Source: Globisporangium splendens (taxonomy: Eukaryota > Oomycota > Peronosporomycetes > Pythiales > Pythiaceae). From it: 64,000 nucleotides of DNA. The number at the start of each line of letters is the position of its first letter. The stretch's first letter is position 1. The stretch covers positions 62,001 to 126,000 of the forward strand of contig VFIW01000038.1 of NCBI GenBank assembly GCA_006386115.1. The letters are read 5' to 3'. Of this stretch, positions 1 through 12,091 are shown piece by piece. Both the position numbers and the translations under genes were made by a program. A model generated the notes under the pieces. It did no database searches, was not told the origin of the DNA, and saw only the letters and a program-made list of their open reading frames with translations.

Positions 1-216
1 TGATGTCTGAGACGCACGGTGACATAAAATACCTCGCTCAAAAACAAAACAATTGTCGTTGAAATAGACCAATTGCAATTTGGCAGTTGACAACAAGCAA
101 TATAGCATGTAATTGTGTCTTGAGCACCTTTTTCACGACATGCACTGGATCACATTGCTCAGCCCAGAGCTGCCAGCCATAACGTGTTGCTACGCACAGA
201 CCACGCATTCTCAGCT

Positions 217-480
217 TCATACCGCACCGATTCTGTTCTTTAAGAAAACTGACGCCAGATCTCCACACGCACAAAAATACTCGGTCGCGGAAAGCCAACC
301 GTTGTTCTCGCCGAAAGTGGTCGACACGCTCTCGCACACATCATCCAGCAGATCACTGAACTGACTCGGAGCCGTAGCGTCCAGAGCCAACACAGGCTCA
401 TCAGCATTTGCACCGTTCTGCTTTACTCCATCCCCATCCTCATCAACGCTCGTAATTGTTGCCGAACACGGCGAGTTCAC
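217..480 (-). CDS. hypothetical acidic ORF, possibly a first exon
   Basis: An open frame of 87 codons reads leftwards from an ATG at 480. The product is Asp/Glu/Asn/Ala-rich with no domain I recognise and no signal peptide. Composition is protein-like (few Cys, Trp or Arg runs) compared with the overlapping frame, so it may be the 5' exon of a gene leaving the window on the left. I found no convincing donor/acceptor pair, and the frame simply ends at a stop at 217. It could equally be chance. Confidence 0.22.
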   Translation of the reverse strand: MNSPCSATITSVDEDGDGVKQNGANADEPVLALDATAPSQFSDLLDDVCESVSTTFGENNGWLSATEYFCACGDLASVFLKNRIGAV

Positions 481-647
481 TGAATCGCTGATTCATCTCA
501 TCTCGAGGTGTTCCAGAAATTGATTGAAGATCAGCTCGGAAACAATTACAATAAATTGTGGGAATGAGGGATTTATTCAAGAGTAGTAACATTTTTCAGT
601 ACTTCGGACAACACACAATCATACTTTGACTCTTTGGGTAAACTGAT

Positions 648-2237
648 CTACTTAAATTCTTGCTTGATCACCTTGGCGATCGTGCTCAGCTGGATGTTGC
701 TCGTACCGCCGTAGATGGAGCCCACTTTCGAGTCGCGGAAGTACTTTTCGGCCAGTAGGGACTTGGTGAAACCCACGCCACCGAGCATTTCGATGCACTT
801 GGATGCCGTTTTCTCCGCAACTCGCGACGCCGTGAGCTTCGCCATGCACGATTGCTTCACGTATGGCAGACCAGCATCCTTCAATCGCGCGGCGTTATAG
901 ATGAGAAGACGAGCGCTTTCAATGTCCGTCGCGAGGTCAGCGTACTGGTGTTGCATTGCTTGGAAACTTCCGATGTCGCGTCCGAACTGCTGACGCTGGA
1001 AGAGGTACGGCATCGCGTGATCGTACGCTCCCTGCGCAATGCCGAGCATCTGGGACGCAATGCCGATGCGACCCTCGTTGAGCTGGCCAATTGCAATCGC
1101 ATACCCTTTTCCGACTTCCCCGATGATGTTCTCCTTGCGCACCTTGACGTTTGTCAGGTTCACAGCGCACGTCGACGACGCACGAATACCCAGTTTGTCT
1201 TCTGGAGGTCCAAAGTCGAGTCCTTCCGTGTCGCGATCGACGATAAAACACGTGATGCCCTTGTATCCGAGGGATGGGTCCACCGTCGCAAAGATCAAAA
1301 ACACGTCGGCATACTCGACATTCGAGATCCACATCTTCTGGCCATTGAGCGTGTAGTAGCTGCCATCGGCAGACACATCGGCTCGGGTGCGCAACGCGAA
1401 GGCGTCACTTCCAGATCCAGCTTCCGTCAGGCAAAAGCTGCCAACGACATCCGTCGTGAGGCGTGGCAAGTACTTTTGCCGCTGCTCTTCATTGGCGTGA
1501 AACTACACAAAACCACACACAAAGTGGAGTAAGTAACTTTCGTTCCTTCTACAACGTTAACACGGCGGAGCAAACGTACCAAAAACACGTTGTTCACGAC
1601 GGTGTTTTGCAAATCACAGAGCAGTCCAACGCCAGCGTCTACTTTCGACAGCTCTTCGATCGTCAGGCACAAACTCATGAACGAGGCTTCGGTGCCGCCG
1701 TATTCAGCGGGGATTTCTACTGACAAAAGCTAGGAGTGTGCCAAATGTCCACAACAACTTGAGTTCATATCCACCGTTTCGTCGCCTCAAAGCGAGTAAC
1801 CGTAGTCAGCTTACCCCGTTTTCGAAAAGCCCGCGAATGATAGCGGGGTCCATGTCGCCAGTTTCGTCCATAACCTTGACTTTCGGCAGAATCACATCGG
1901 CTGCAAACTTGGCGACTACACAACCAACGCATTATCACCACATTAATTAGTTCTCCATCGTCACCCATTGGCACTTGTTTCTTTGCATCGAACACATCAG
2001 CAGCACACCAGCAAATAAATGAAAATTGCACGTACCCGAGTCCTTGAACATGCTTTCTTCCTCCGTGAGCATCGTGAGGGGCATGGGGCTCCAGTCTTCC
2101 ACTTGGTTTTCGCGCACGGCTTGCTGGATCGAGCGTGTGCTTCCAATACGCGACGGCCCAGAGAGCGTCTTAAGCCCTCGACGGGTCGTGACTTTCGTCA
2201 AAGGCAACGATGCAGTCTTGCGGAGTAGGAACGCCAT
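648..2237 (-). CDS. ACADSB: short/branched-chain acyl-CoA dehydrogenase, mitochondrial
   Basis: FAD enzyme of branched-chain amino acid and short-chain fatty acid oxidation in the mitochondrial matrix, passing electrons to ETF. Four exons on the minus strand: 2237-2036, 1915-1815, 1729-1580 and 1502-648. Introns of 120, 85 and 77 nt all have GT-AG ends and phases that join cleanly into 435 aa, the usual family length. Residues 1-28 ([16 protein letters not shown]...) form an Arg/Lys/Ser-rich presequence. Exon 3 carries IPAEYGG. Exon 4 carries the FAD/substrate signature [18 protein letters not shown], then [19 protein letters not shown] and the C-terminal [11 protein letters not shown]. One oddity: the usual catalytic motif IYEG(T/A)S reads IYGGTS here, so the expected catalytic Glu is Gly. 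A Glu lies nearby in the NEGR segment of the preceding helix, but ordinary family members have it too. The family call is firm; substrate is inferred. Confidence 0.9.
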
Positions 2238-3955
2238 ATTCGTTCAAAGCGGCTTCTTGGGTTGCTGGCGTCAGGTGCGTCAACCGCGGATGCTGGTTCT
2301 GCTCCAATTGCGGAATGAACGCCAGCGAGCGGAGACAACGAGCGAGGGTCTTCCAGTCTGCGTAGATGACGAGGCTTCCTGCCAGCTTCAAGGCCACTCT
2401 CTCACGATGGTTTCCTTTCCTTCCTTTTATCAGGCTTTTGCGGCAAGTTGAACCTGCCGAGTCACGTGCCTGTGGAGGATCGGGCCGTTCTTTCTCGTTC
2501 GCCTATTGGACGAAAATGAGCAAGGAGCTGGTTTCAAGTGCTTTTCACATAATGCAGCACCAATGGACAATGAGAATGACATATGTGGCACATAATTTTG
2601 ATGAGTTTGTTGTTGAACTGGAGCAAATGGATGGGTACGGTGCCACATGTGACACGGCTACAAACAGATGCTGCCAAACTGTTAAAGAATGCACTGAAGT
2701 TCAGACACTTCGTGATCTTGGAACTCTGAAGAATGGATGGAATCGTTTGATCTTCAGAAGTACCTAGAATAGATGCTTCAGTTTTCCATCATCGCTCACT
2801 GTGGGGATCACCATCTCCAACGAAAATTCAATCCTACTAAGAAACACTTCAAGTCTGCCTCCGTTGTGCATTTTCCCGTAGACGAAATTGCACTCGGCGT
2901 TCGAGGAAAGCGATTCAGATTGATTGTGCCACTGTCACTCAGATGCAACCTGAGTCTCGATAGAAATCCCACACTCAAATCCACCCAGCTAGGTGAATAA
3001 AGAAATCACGTTCACACTATCAGACGATTGCCCGAAGAGTGGAGGCTCTCAGCAGCAACTTTGAATGTTCACCACGCGAGAAGAAACCACAACAGTAGAA
3101 ATTATTAAACGCAACTGTTCAATAGAATCATCCTTTCTTCTTCTTCTTCTTCGTCAGCTGCATTGCATGCAAACGAAATAGCCTCATGAAGACATACCTG
3201 CGCAGTAGCAGATCTGCTCAATTGGTTTTGAACGAGTAACTCAATATCCAATTGCTTGTGCTCGCCCACATATATTCGACTGGAAAACGGCACTATCTCA
3301 GGTCGTTTGGCAACACGCTTCTTCATACAGAAACAGAAGCCTACTTTCGTTGTCCAGGGGAGCGCTCAAGGTTCCATGGAAAGCGTCCGACTTCACTTCG
3401 TCGGCAAGGCGGCCGTGATTTGCGAGTTCTAGCTCTTGGCGTGAAAACCACAGAATGACTGCACAAGGGCAGTCAAGCTGCCAAAAGCAAAAGGTCTTCA
3501 AAGAGTTGGAGAGTGAATGGATGCTTGTTCAGAAACTGTTTTTCCTGCAGTGCAACACGCGAGTGAAGCTGGAAAACCTTTCCAGTAGAGTTATTCTATC
3601 TCTTTTATAAGTGCTGTTGTCGAATGCTATATTTTTGGTGTTCAATAGTATATGAGTTATTGATTACTTTTCTTTTGGAAATCCCTTCTAACTTGCTTTG
3701 CATGCCAATTGCGCGCAGTGTGAATGAAGGTGATGCGCTGCAACGGTTCTTGCTAAAAACCATCACATTTCTCTGTTTTCCACGGCGCGACCATGTTCTA
3801 GAAACTCGAGCCTTGCAGCTGAACGGTTCGCCCCAACCGCTCCACCCGACCCTTTCAAGATCCAATCGAGCGCACCGCCACTTCACAATCTGCCCAGCTA
3901 CTCCGAGTCAGAAGATCCTAGTCTTTTCGTTTTCGTCCCTCAGGTATCCACAAAA
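2238..3955. other. intergenic region, no supported gene
   Basis: This 1.7-kb stretch lies between divergently transcribed genes (acyl-CoA dehydrogenase leftwards, kinase rightwards) and must hold both promoters. Open frames up to about 130 codons exist on both strands, but their products are Cys/Trp/Arg-rich and overlap one another, as expected of chance frames. A short CTT trinucleotide run lies at about 3133-3152. I see nothing else identifiable. Confidence 0.5.
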
Positions 3956-4816
3956 ATGGCTCCGTACCGCAACCAGCTGACCACTATCAAGCGGATCTCG
4001 TCGCGGACAACCTCGACTGTCTACCTCTGTCAGGAGAAGAAGACCAAGTCGTTTGTGGTGCTGAAAGAGATCAAGTTCACTTCGGGGGTCACTTCAATCG
4101 GAGATGACCCGCACCAGGAATACAAAGTCGCCCGGCTGCTCGCGCAAGTCGGCGGCCATCTCCATCTCCTCTGCTACCGCTCGACTCGTATTGAGAATGG
4201 ATCCTTGTACTTGCTCATGGAATGTTGCGACCAAGACGACTTGTACTCGTACCTGGAGAAGCAAGAGGACCGAAGACTCGACGAGGACCTGGCGCGCCAC
4301 TTCTTCCGGCAGATCGCAATGGGTGTGCAATTCCTCCATCAACACGGCGTCGCCCACCGTGACATCTCGCTCGAGAACGTGCTCCTAGGTGACAAGTACG
4401 CCACCAAGCTCTGCGACTTCGGACTGAGTGCAATCTTCAACGCGAAACGGCACGAGAAATTGTACTGCACGGGTCGCGTGGGAAAGGCGTACTATATGGC
4501 GCCCGAGGTTGTCGCCGACACGGCGTACGACCCAATCCGAGCGGATATCTGGTCCCTGGGTATCCTTCTTTTCATCCTTTTGACCGGGTCACCGCTTTTC
4601 GAGACTGTGACCCCACAAGATCTGGCGTTTAATGCGCTCGAGTGAGTGGGTCTTCACGGGATCTTGGCTCACTGGCGGCTCGCGGACCAAGTCTCAAGTT
4701 CCACCATCGATCTCATGACCAAACTGATTCAGATCCAACCAGAGAATCGGTTCGCGAGCGTCGACGAGATCCTCCAGACCATGGACGCTCAAGATCGAGC
4801 TGACCAGCAAGAGTGA
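3956..4816 (+). pseudogene. protein kinase with one in-frame TGA in the C-lobe
   Basis: Serine/threonine-type protein kinase, close in sequence to the intact gene at 47761. Start ATG at 3956. Visible catalytic elements are the VVLKEI lysine (about residue 36), AHRDISLENVLL (about 133), CDFGLS (about 154), AYYMAPEVV (about 182) and DIWSLGILLF. The frame stops at TGA 4643-4645, but the same frame continues with kinase sequence (LMTKLIQIQPENRF) to a TGA at 4814-4816. Aligned with the 47761 paralogue, the TGA occupies an Arg position with no gap on either side, so one CGA-to-TGA transition explains it. If translated normally, the product would be 229 aa lacking helices after the D-W-S-L-G segment and probably unstable. 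Read-through would give 286 aa. The glycine-rich loop is degenerate in both paralogues. Substrate unknown. Confidence 0.7.
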
Positions 4817-5208
4817 GCTCGCGATTCTCAATCAATCGTAAAACCTGTATGAATACGATTTTTCATGTACTGTATAATCAATCAAATATCACAGTATCTC
4901 TCTGTACAAGAACGTATCTGAGTTGTGCAACTTTCAGGTATCACATATAACATCTATAGTCTTCTTATAGAGGGATCGCACTTTCTCGAACTTCAAAAGT
5001 TCCAGTATCGATCACAACAGCGAACAATGACTGCACTTTTTCGAACTGGGAAAAGTTCCAAGTTCTAGTATCGCTTACAAGAGGCAGCAATAGTGACTCT
5101 TTTAAATCCACTTTAGTGACCTCTCTCACATTGCGTTTGCGCTCCTGACGTGCATGCATTCTCTCTAATTGAGTGGAAGACCCGAAGCACGAGACAAGCA
5201 GGACAAAG
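4817..5208. other. intergenic, imperfect tandem repeat upstream of PAM18
   Basis: 390 bp between the kinase end and the PAM18 start. Two imperfect copies of a motif of about 45 bp (GCACTTTyTCGAACT...AAAAGTTCCA...AGTATCG) lie at about 4976-5015 and 5031-5080. Each can fold because GAACT and AGTTC are complementary. These could be promoter elements, but that is inference only. Confidence 0.35.
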
Positions 5209-5796
5209 ATGGCGCTGATGCAGACCTGTCGACGCGTGGCGCAGCGCCAGAACGCGCTGCTGCGCACGGCGCAGTTCCCGCTGAGCCTCAGTGGCCGCGA
5301 CGACGAGCAGCAGAAGCAGCAGACGGCGATCCGCGGCTTCCACTCGACGCCGCAGCGCGACTCGGCCATTCTGATTGCGGGACTCGGCGTCGCCGGCGCC
5401 GCTATGGGCGCCAAGTACCTTATCCAGGTAAATACTAGCGTGGATATGCATATACTTGCGATCGCGGAGCGCTCTGTGTGCGTCTATTGTGTGGAATATT
5501 GACGGTGGTGCCTTGTGTGTGTGCTGGTGCAGGCGTACGAAGCGTACAAGGCGCGTCCAAAGAACGAGGTGAGCGCGTGGACGACGCGCAACTTCTACGA
5601 CGGACCGTTCGAGGAGAAGATGACGCGTCGCGAGGCCGCGCTGATCCTGGGCGTGCGTGAGAGCGCGTCCGAGGAGCGGATCCGCAACGCGCACCGTAAA
5701 TTGCTGATCCTGAACCACCCGGACACGGGAGGCTCGACGTTCATCGCGACCAAGATCAACCAGGCCAAGGAGCTCTTGCTCGGAGGCTCCAAGTAG
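5209..5796 (+). CDS. PAM18: mitochondrial J-protein PAM18/TIM14 (DNAJC19-like)
   Basis: J-domain co-chaperone that stimulates mtHsp70 at the TIM23 import motor on the inner-membrane matrix side. Two exons, 5209-5427 and 5533-5796, with a 105-nt GTAAAT...GCAG intron in phase 0, giving 160 aa. Residues 1-50 are Arg/Gln-rich and end in GFHSTPQRD, which looks like a cleavable presequence. Residues 52-72 ([20 protein letters not shown]) form a Gly/Ala membrane helix. The J domain follows: [13 protein letters not shown], then LNHPDTGG with the essential HPD at about residues 137-139, and [13 protein letters not shown]. These blocks match animal DNAJC19 and yeast Pam18 very closely. The long matrix-type presequence is extra relative to DNAJC19. 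The gene is intact with good splice sites; identification is firm. Confidence 0.92.
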
Positions 5797-6017
5797 ATTT
5801 CCCCATTGCGGTGTTGTATTTGACATAGAACAAGAAAGAAGGAAAAAGGCAGGAACAATCACACAATAAGAGAGCGATGCTTGCTTTTCTTTGCATATGA
5901 ACCCAATGGAGTCGTATGATTTCAATCAGAATAGTCTGGGTGTCAAGAGTATCTTGGGCTTGCTGGTATATTGCAGGGATCTTGGTGAGTGGCTTGTGAG
6001 TTGTAGACTCATTTGTT

Positions 6018-9000
6018 TCAATGGAATGACGTGCCATTCGATGAGGAAGCTGCCATAGGCGCCGATGCATTTTGACCACTCGGGGTCAGGAAGCCAACAC
6101 GCTTGAGCTGCATTTGCTGCAGCAGTTGTGTAACGTCGCTAGCGCTTTGGTATGGAAATGAGATCTTGGTCTGGATCAACTCGACGAGAGGCGCAAAGCT
6201 TTTCTCAAACTCCAACTGCAGAGGAGAAAGAATGCAGTCGTCGTCTTGAGTCGTCGCCATGAATCCGTTCGTGAGATTGACGTTCTTGGCCGAATTCCCG
6301 TAAAAGTTCGTCAGTCCTCCAGCAGGAACAGATGCGAGGGTGCTGCTGGTGCTGGAGTTGGTCAGGCTGCTTGGGTCGCCCGTGGACTGCAGCTGAGAAA
6401 TCGCAATCGCTGGAGCCGCAGATGCTGATATAATGGACGATTGGGAGCTCGCTCGACGATACGCCTCTCGGCTGATCATGAGGCACTGCCAGCATAGCTT
6501 CAAGAAATGAACCAGTAGGTTTACCAGGCAATGTCGCTTTTGCGAACTTTCGTCGGCGCTCATCACTTTACCACGAGCATCCAGCAGCGGTGGAAGAATC
6601 TGAGTCGGTGATCCATCATCCCCGCCGCTCGCGGCATCTTGATCTCTCGCGGACGACGCAAGAAAGGACTCGATAACTTCTGGGGTTCCACCGTGAACGT
6701 GGGTGTCCACGCTCTCCTTTAGAACAAGCGTCAGTGTCTTCAGGTCGGTTCGCCCTTGAATTTCTTTGTTGATCTCATCCTGCAAAACAAAGCAGCGCTT
6801 CTGGATATCATCCATCGAATTTTCAATCGGGCATCGAATCTCTTCTCGTCGTTCAATAACCACTTGGCGATTCAGTGCGCACGGAAAAGGCTGCACCACT
6901 GAAAGATAGATGATCCGCTCCATCTGGTCGCTCGTTTTTCCATACGAAGAGCTTCCGAGTGTAAATGGGATAGCAAATTTGAAGACTGTGGGTTACACTG
7001 CGGATCATTCTGGGGTTTGCTGGTGCGTTCGGGCATCTTGACTTCTTCGACTGATGTGATACGCATGAAGATAACGTTGGGTTGATCGTCACCCGTTAAA
7101 GATTTACTTTCAGGAACCACATCAACTTGCTCGCACATTGGATACTTCGCTCGCAGCATGGCTTTCATTTCAATCACGAACTCGCCAAGTGACATGAATT
7201 TGCTCCGTTTGTAGATGTACCCATGCTTGGAGATGTGGATTGATACGCAGTCGCCCGTATATGTGATCCGGTAGAACGCATGCCCAGCTCCATATCCCCC
7301 AGTCAGTGCTTCGGCTTCAGCATTCTGATAAATCACTCGCTCCAGGTACTTCAGCGTCTCTAGGTATTCTGAATACCGCTTTTGTTCTTTCAGGCATACA
7401 AGCAGCTGCTCGCTGATTGAAATTTGCTGTTCCATCCAAGACGCTTTCTCGGCAAACTCTCGTGCCACCACCAGCTCTTCAATTTCCCAAAACAACAAGT
7501 CACCGCGTTCCTCTTCTAGAGCTGTCTGCTTTGTGAACTTAATACACTCCAGCTTGCAGCAAGCAGCTTCGGCATACTTTTGTCGAGTTTCGTGAAGCCG
7601 CAGCAGAGCATCGAGTCAAATTCTCTTTTCATCCAAAAGCCAAAACGGAGATATCGCACGAACTACCCGATATAATCCTTCTTCGATTTCTTCATAGTCA
7701 CGCAATTGCTCGGGGCTTGACACAGCAACTTGCCACATCTCAAAAACCTTGATCTGGGTTATCAAGCCATTCACGAGCTCCTTGAACTGGATTTGAAATG
7801 CTGGAGTTACTTTATCTTCCATGAACGAGTATTGACGCATTTCTTCAATCGCTTCTCGTATCGACTCCGTTGGCAGCACTGGTTGTCCCGATGAGAAAAA
7901 TACAGAGCACAACACTTTGAGGATTGGCCGCTCCACCAACAGAAAGCTGCCCGTTTGCTCGTAGCACACAGCGAGTAATTTGCACAAAAGCCTTGCCGCG
8001 TGCTGCCGCACCACGACAGATTTCCCTGTAGCAGCGATTGGCAGCAGCAACTGGATCCGGCACTCATCATGAATCAACGGAAGATCTGCAATTCGGCAAG
8101 CAAACAAGGCCCTCTGGAAGCGCGCGAGAAACGTCTCCAGGTACTGGAACAAGTCGATCAAAAAGTGTTGGTCTCTATCCTCGATGTCCTCATCGTCTTC
8201 GCCAGCGTCTTCTTCAACATCTCCATCAAAATCCTGGCACAACGTCTCAATTGTGTTGGCTCGATTGATCAGTAGAAACAGTAGACCCGTTAGCGAACCC
8301 AAAAACGCGAAGGCATTGTCGATGGTGACGCTTTCCATAGCGTGCGCATTGCTCTCGTTCGGATTGTTGATTTTTCCACAGTTACAATCAAATGGTTTTT
8401 CGATAATTCGAATCACCCATTCGAACTGATCTACGGCTGTTCGAAGGGATCGCAGCGCAGTGCCTGCTATGACTCGGTAGAGGCATTTCAGGTGGACATC
8501 ATAGTCACCAGGATCTTCCTCGTCTGGGTTCTGATTAGTCCCAACTTGTATCGAGTCACCAACAGTTACGCCGGATCCAGACTTGCCTTCACTCCCAAGA
8601 CTCGTTGAAATTCGGCGTGGCGCGGGTGTGTGATTCTTTCCCCAGTTTCGAGGGAGGGATTTGTTGCTCGGAACTCGAGTTGAGCCAGAGGCAATGCTAG
8701 ATCCAAGCGAATTGCTATTTCCAACTGATACCAACTTTGGATTTGAGCTGCGAATTGCAGTAGCGTTGACTCCACTATCCTTTCCAATCGAGTTAGATCC
8801 ATTTGAGCCAGAGGCATTACACCCATCATTTGAAACAGAATCGCGCTGACGACTGATTCGGCGATGTTTCAAGTTCATCTCGATGTCTAGAAATGAAAGG
8901 CGTCCTTCACGAGTCACCAGATCCGGAGAAAGTAGCTGTTACCATAATATCCCACCTGGCATCGACAGCTCATCAACCAAGAAGATTTCGATCATGTGTT

Positions 9001-10744
9001 GAACCAATGCCAAGCAAGCATGAACTCGGACCTCGTCGTACGAAATTTCCTGTCGCTTCTCGTCACCCTTCGCAACCCGTGCTTTCGTATCTTTTCGCTC
9101 CCAAGTGGTGCTTTTCAGAATACTTCGCCGATGGCGTCGGTTTTGCATTTCATTTCGCTGTGCGCCATAAAGAGCAGAATACCAGTTAGATGTCGAAAAG
9201 TAGAGTTTTTGTGCGACAGGAAGCAATTATTGACTCACCTCCTCGACAATTCTCCTGTAGTGCATCAACGCACCAGTTGGGCTCAAGGACACAGACGGGT
9301 TGAACTCGTGTGCTCTGTTATCGTCGATACGCGATTTCATGTCGTCATTGAGCTGTTGGAAAACTTCGACAGGTGCGGAGTCGATACACTGCTCAGCAAA
9401 TGGGCTACACAGATCAGCAGCTCTCTTTTCAGTTCTTGATACTTGTCGAGAGCATCACCTCCATTTGGCATCACGCCTGTACTCGATCCGTTGCTGAAAA
9501 GCAATTTACCATCGGCTATAAAGTGGGCAATGCTTGGGAAGAAGGCAAAATAGGTCAGCGCAATTTGTTCTTGATGATCTTGACTTTGATGATATTGGTT
9601 GTAAACTTGGGCAACGAACATGCGCCGAAGAAGACGCACAGCGTCACACCGAAGTTTCTCCTCTTTCTGCTCATCAGCGACGTGCAGTAGCTTCTCGAAT
9701 ACAATCTTGACAAGCCATGCACTATGTTGCGAAGGCGGTTTAGCCGCCGAACAGGACGTGCTCCGTCGTTGATTTTTCGCAGTGCATGCTCCATTCACAA
9801 CGGCAAAATACTCGAAACCGATCAGAATCCTGAGAGAAGGGAACAAAATGTGAACCAAGACGTTTGGATCGCGTTGATCCGCACTCACCCATACCATGTA
9901 TTGAGAAATGGCTCGCGCAGGAACTTGATTATTTGCCACCAGAAACAGACCTCGGCAGAAGTACGCAATGCTCCGATTCACCTCTTTTTGCAGCAGCAGC
10001 CCGTTTGAATTGTTCCCAATGCAGTACACAAGCTCACATAGTACAGTTAGAACGTGCCAAGATCGTAGTAATCGTGGGGAAACATACCATCCCAAGTGTA
10101 AAGCGCAGGTGAATCGAAACCAGAAAAGCATGAGCATCTTCCACAGAAACACGAGGCTCCAAAAATGTTGGCATGGTGATTTTAGTGGGAAATGTTGGTT
10201 CTCCAGCACTAAAGTGCGGCTCATAGTTCTTCAACAGCGATTGGTGTTGGCCCACTTCCACTTTGCGAGGCACCGAATCGGAAGAGTACGGGCGGAGTCG
10301 TAATGCACTCCAATGCCTACAAAACTCGTGAATGATCGGAGCTGCTTTTGGCGGTGGAATCGGTAGAGGAAGATTCTGTGGCTGGATCCATTCTTTACGC
10401 GGTATTTTCGCCAATTCAAGGATACCTCGCTCGATTCCGAATCCTCGGTATTGCATCGAGCTTTTGACATTCGGACTGACGAGTTTTTTTGCGGCATGAA
10501 TACCGGAGGTGGTGATACGCAATTGGGGTCGTTCGCTCTTTTCTTCTTCGGCTTGCGGCACGGTTGCTTCTGCTACTCTGCACTCGTCTTCTTCCTTCGC
10601 CTTCAAAGCGACGGGCTCTGGCTGCTCCATCAGCTCTTCAACGCTCGCCTTTACATCTTCTCCTTCATCAGCAGGTTCCATCTCGTTGTTGCTGCCAGTA
10701 CCACTACTCTGCGGCTCAAGTCGCTCGTCCGCACGCGCATTCAT
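6018..10744 (-). pseudogene. DOCK-family guanine nucleotide exchange factor (DHR-2), interrupted
   Basis: Homologue of DOCK/Zizimin Rac/Cdc42 exchange factors. Likely exons: 10744-10088, 10032-9239 and 9157-6018 (introns of 55 and 81 nt; the second has GTGAGT and a CTAAC branch site). The N-terminal part is Glu/Pro-rich, then armadillo-like helices (LLLQKEVNRSIAYF; EEKLRCDAVRLLRRMF). DHR-2 starts near 7620: KYAEAACCKLECIKF, HAFYRITYTGD, FKFAIPFTLGSS, VVQPFPCALNRQVV. I see no DHR-1/C2 block. The reading frame is broken four times: TAA at 8939-8941 (GILW*QLLSP), TGA at 7616-7618 where DHR-2 normally has Trp (KRI*LDALLRLHE), and apparent one-base losses near 9377-9397 and 6981-6996. Spacing around each break matches the family, so introns do not easily explain them. 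It is either a young pseudogene or a poorly called locus; total length if restored is about 1,500 codons. Confidence 0.65.
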
Positions 10745-11839
10745 GAGCCACCACACAAGTGTTTCCCTTTTGCGGCACAAAGACCTCGCGAGTCTCGCTT
10801 TTCTTCTCCTTCACTGGCGCGTGCCATAACGCACGCTTGTGTATTAATAAACCTGCGTGGACAGACTTGACGACCACACACCACACCCACCTCCCTCAGC
10901 ACCTGTTCACCGCAACGTCTCGAACCATGGCACTGCAAAACTGCTGGCGCTCATGGAAGGCACATGCAGCAGCACACTGCAGTGGGGGACAGAGGCCATC
11001 GATCCCATCGGCGCCGTCCATGTCGATGCGTCCCGCCCGCTGCACTCCAGTCCTTGCTTTTTTCCCCTTTTTGCTGCATTTTGCGCGCACTGAAGCATGC
11101 CAAGTTTGTGGCTCTTCCGAACTTAAGAGCTGAGTTGAAGTCGAGTGGTGATCGCTCTCTCCAAGGCAATGCGGAATTGCCCATCAGAAAAAAGACGAAG
11201 GAAAGCGGCGAATGCGCCATGCGATTATTGGCCTTCTGTGGCGGTCACTATGCGCGAATAACGTCAAAAATGGCCATGGCATTTGTATGTGAGTTGTTAC
11301 CACTGGCGGTGCGTGCCACGACTGCATTTTTGCACGAGGTAAACCAGCAGAATGATCCATTTCTAGCTTGGTTGGCATCGTCGTCTGCGGCGGACACGCA
11401 TATCGCTGTCTTTTGGTCGCAGTGCCTTGTGCACGAATGACGATCTCAAATGTTCGTGTTATCGCTTGTGCATGCCACGCTCCTAACAGCGTAGCGTATG
11501 CGCATCAGAGCCGCAACCCAGGAGATGCAAGATCAAGATGATTTATGCGGAAGCCTGTTCAGCACGCAGCATCAAGTACGAGAAAGTGCTTCTTATACGT
11601 GACGTTCTTCCTGCTGTTCCATGCCCACCACACATCCGCGTTCCTGTCTATTGCAGAACTCAGGACAGCTATTTTTGAGCAGAGCGCTTCCGTTCGTGAT
11701 TATCCACTCAAGGACGAGCCCTTCAGCTACGTTTAAGCATTGGAGCTACTCGTGCAGCAGAAGGATCTTCTGTGCGCGTGCGTTAAAAATACTATCGCGC
11801 TGTTATTTGTGTCCTCTTTTTCTGGATAGCGCGGCTGGC
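10745..11839. other. intergenic region, possible decayed coding
   Basis: No intact gene. A Kozak-like ACCATGG lies at about 10925. Frames such as LALMEGTCSSTLQWG (about 10945-10990) and a 158-codon frame at 10964-11440 are open but match nothing I know and cannot be joined with confidence. Together with the remnant at 11840-12057 they may belong to one degraded plus-strand gene. Confidence 0.3.
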
Positions 11840-12057
11840 GTTTCCAGTGGCCGAGTTACAAGAGAGAGAGCTTCGCAAGTAAGGTGAAGGCTGCGGCGAT
11901 CGAGGCGAGACAAGCCAAGCCCGGAGTCGCGAAGGTGAAGAGTGAGCAGTGGAAAAGCGGGTAGAGTGTTTACGCCGATGAAGAGCTGAACAAGAGATTC
12001 TTGTTGCCGCCGGTTCCTGATTTGCAAGCGCTACGGTTCATTGTGTCGGCGCGTTGA
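11840..12057 (+). pseudogene. 3' remnant of an unrecognised gene
   Basis: Protein-like reading in two frames that would join with a small shift near 11877-11884. The first is AFPVAELQERELRK (about 11838-11879). The second is KVKAAAIEARQAKPGVAKVK onward from 11881, broken by TAG at 11962-11964 and continuing SVYADEELNKRFLLPPVPDL to a TGA at 12055-12057. The Lys/Glu/Ala-rich, low-Cys composition and the Pro-rich tail look like the C terminus of a real protein, but I do not recognise the family. It ends only 35 bp before the RGS gene start, so it may mark that gene's promoter region. Confidence 0.35.
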
Positions 12058-12091
12058 CCTGACCTGACCAAAAAAGCGCGAGGTTAGCGCC

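Noticed and set aside
4642..4700. GTGAGTGG at the kinase TGA as an intron donor
   Set aside because: Sequence after the TGA aligns codon by codon with the 47761 paralogue, so it is coding, not intron.
9830..9900. Possible intron (GTATGG...CTCAG) in the DOCK gene
   Set aside because: Removing it shifts the frame away from clearly conserved sequence, and the unspliced reading aligns with the DOCK helical region.
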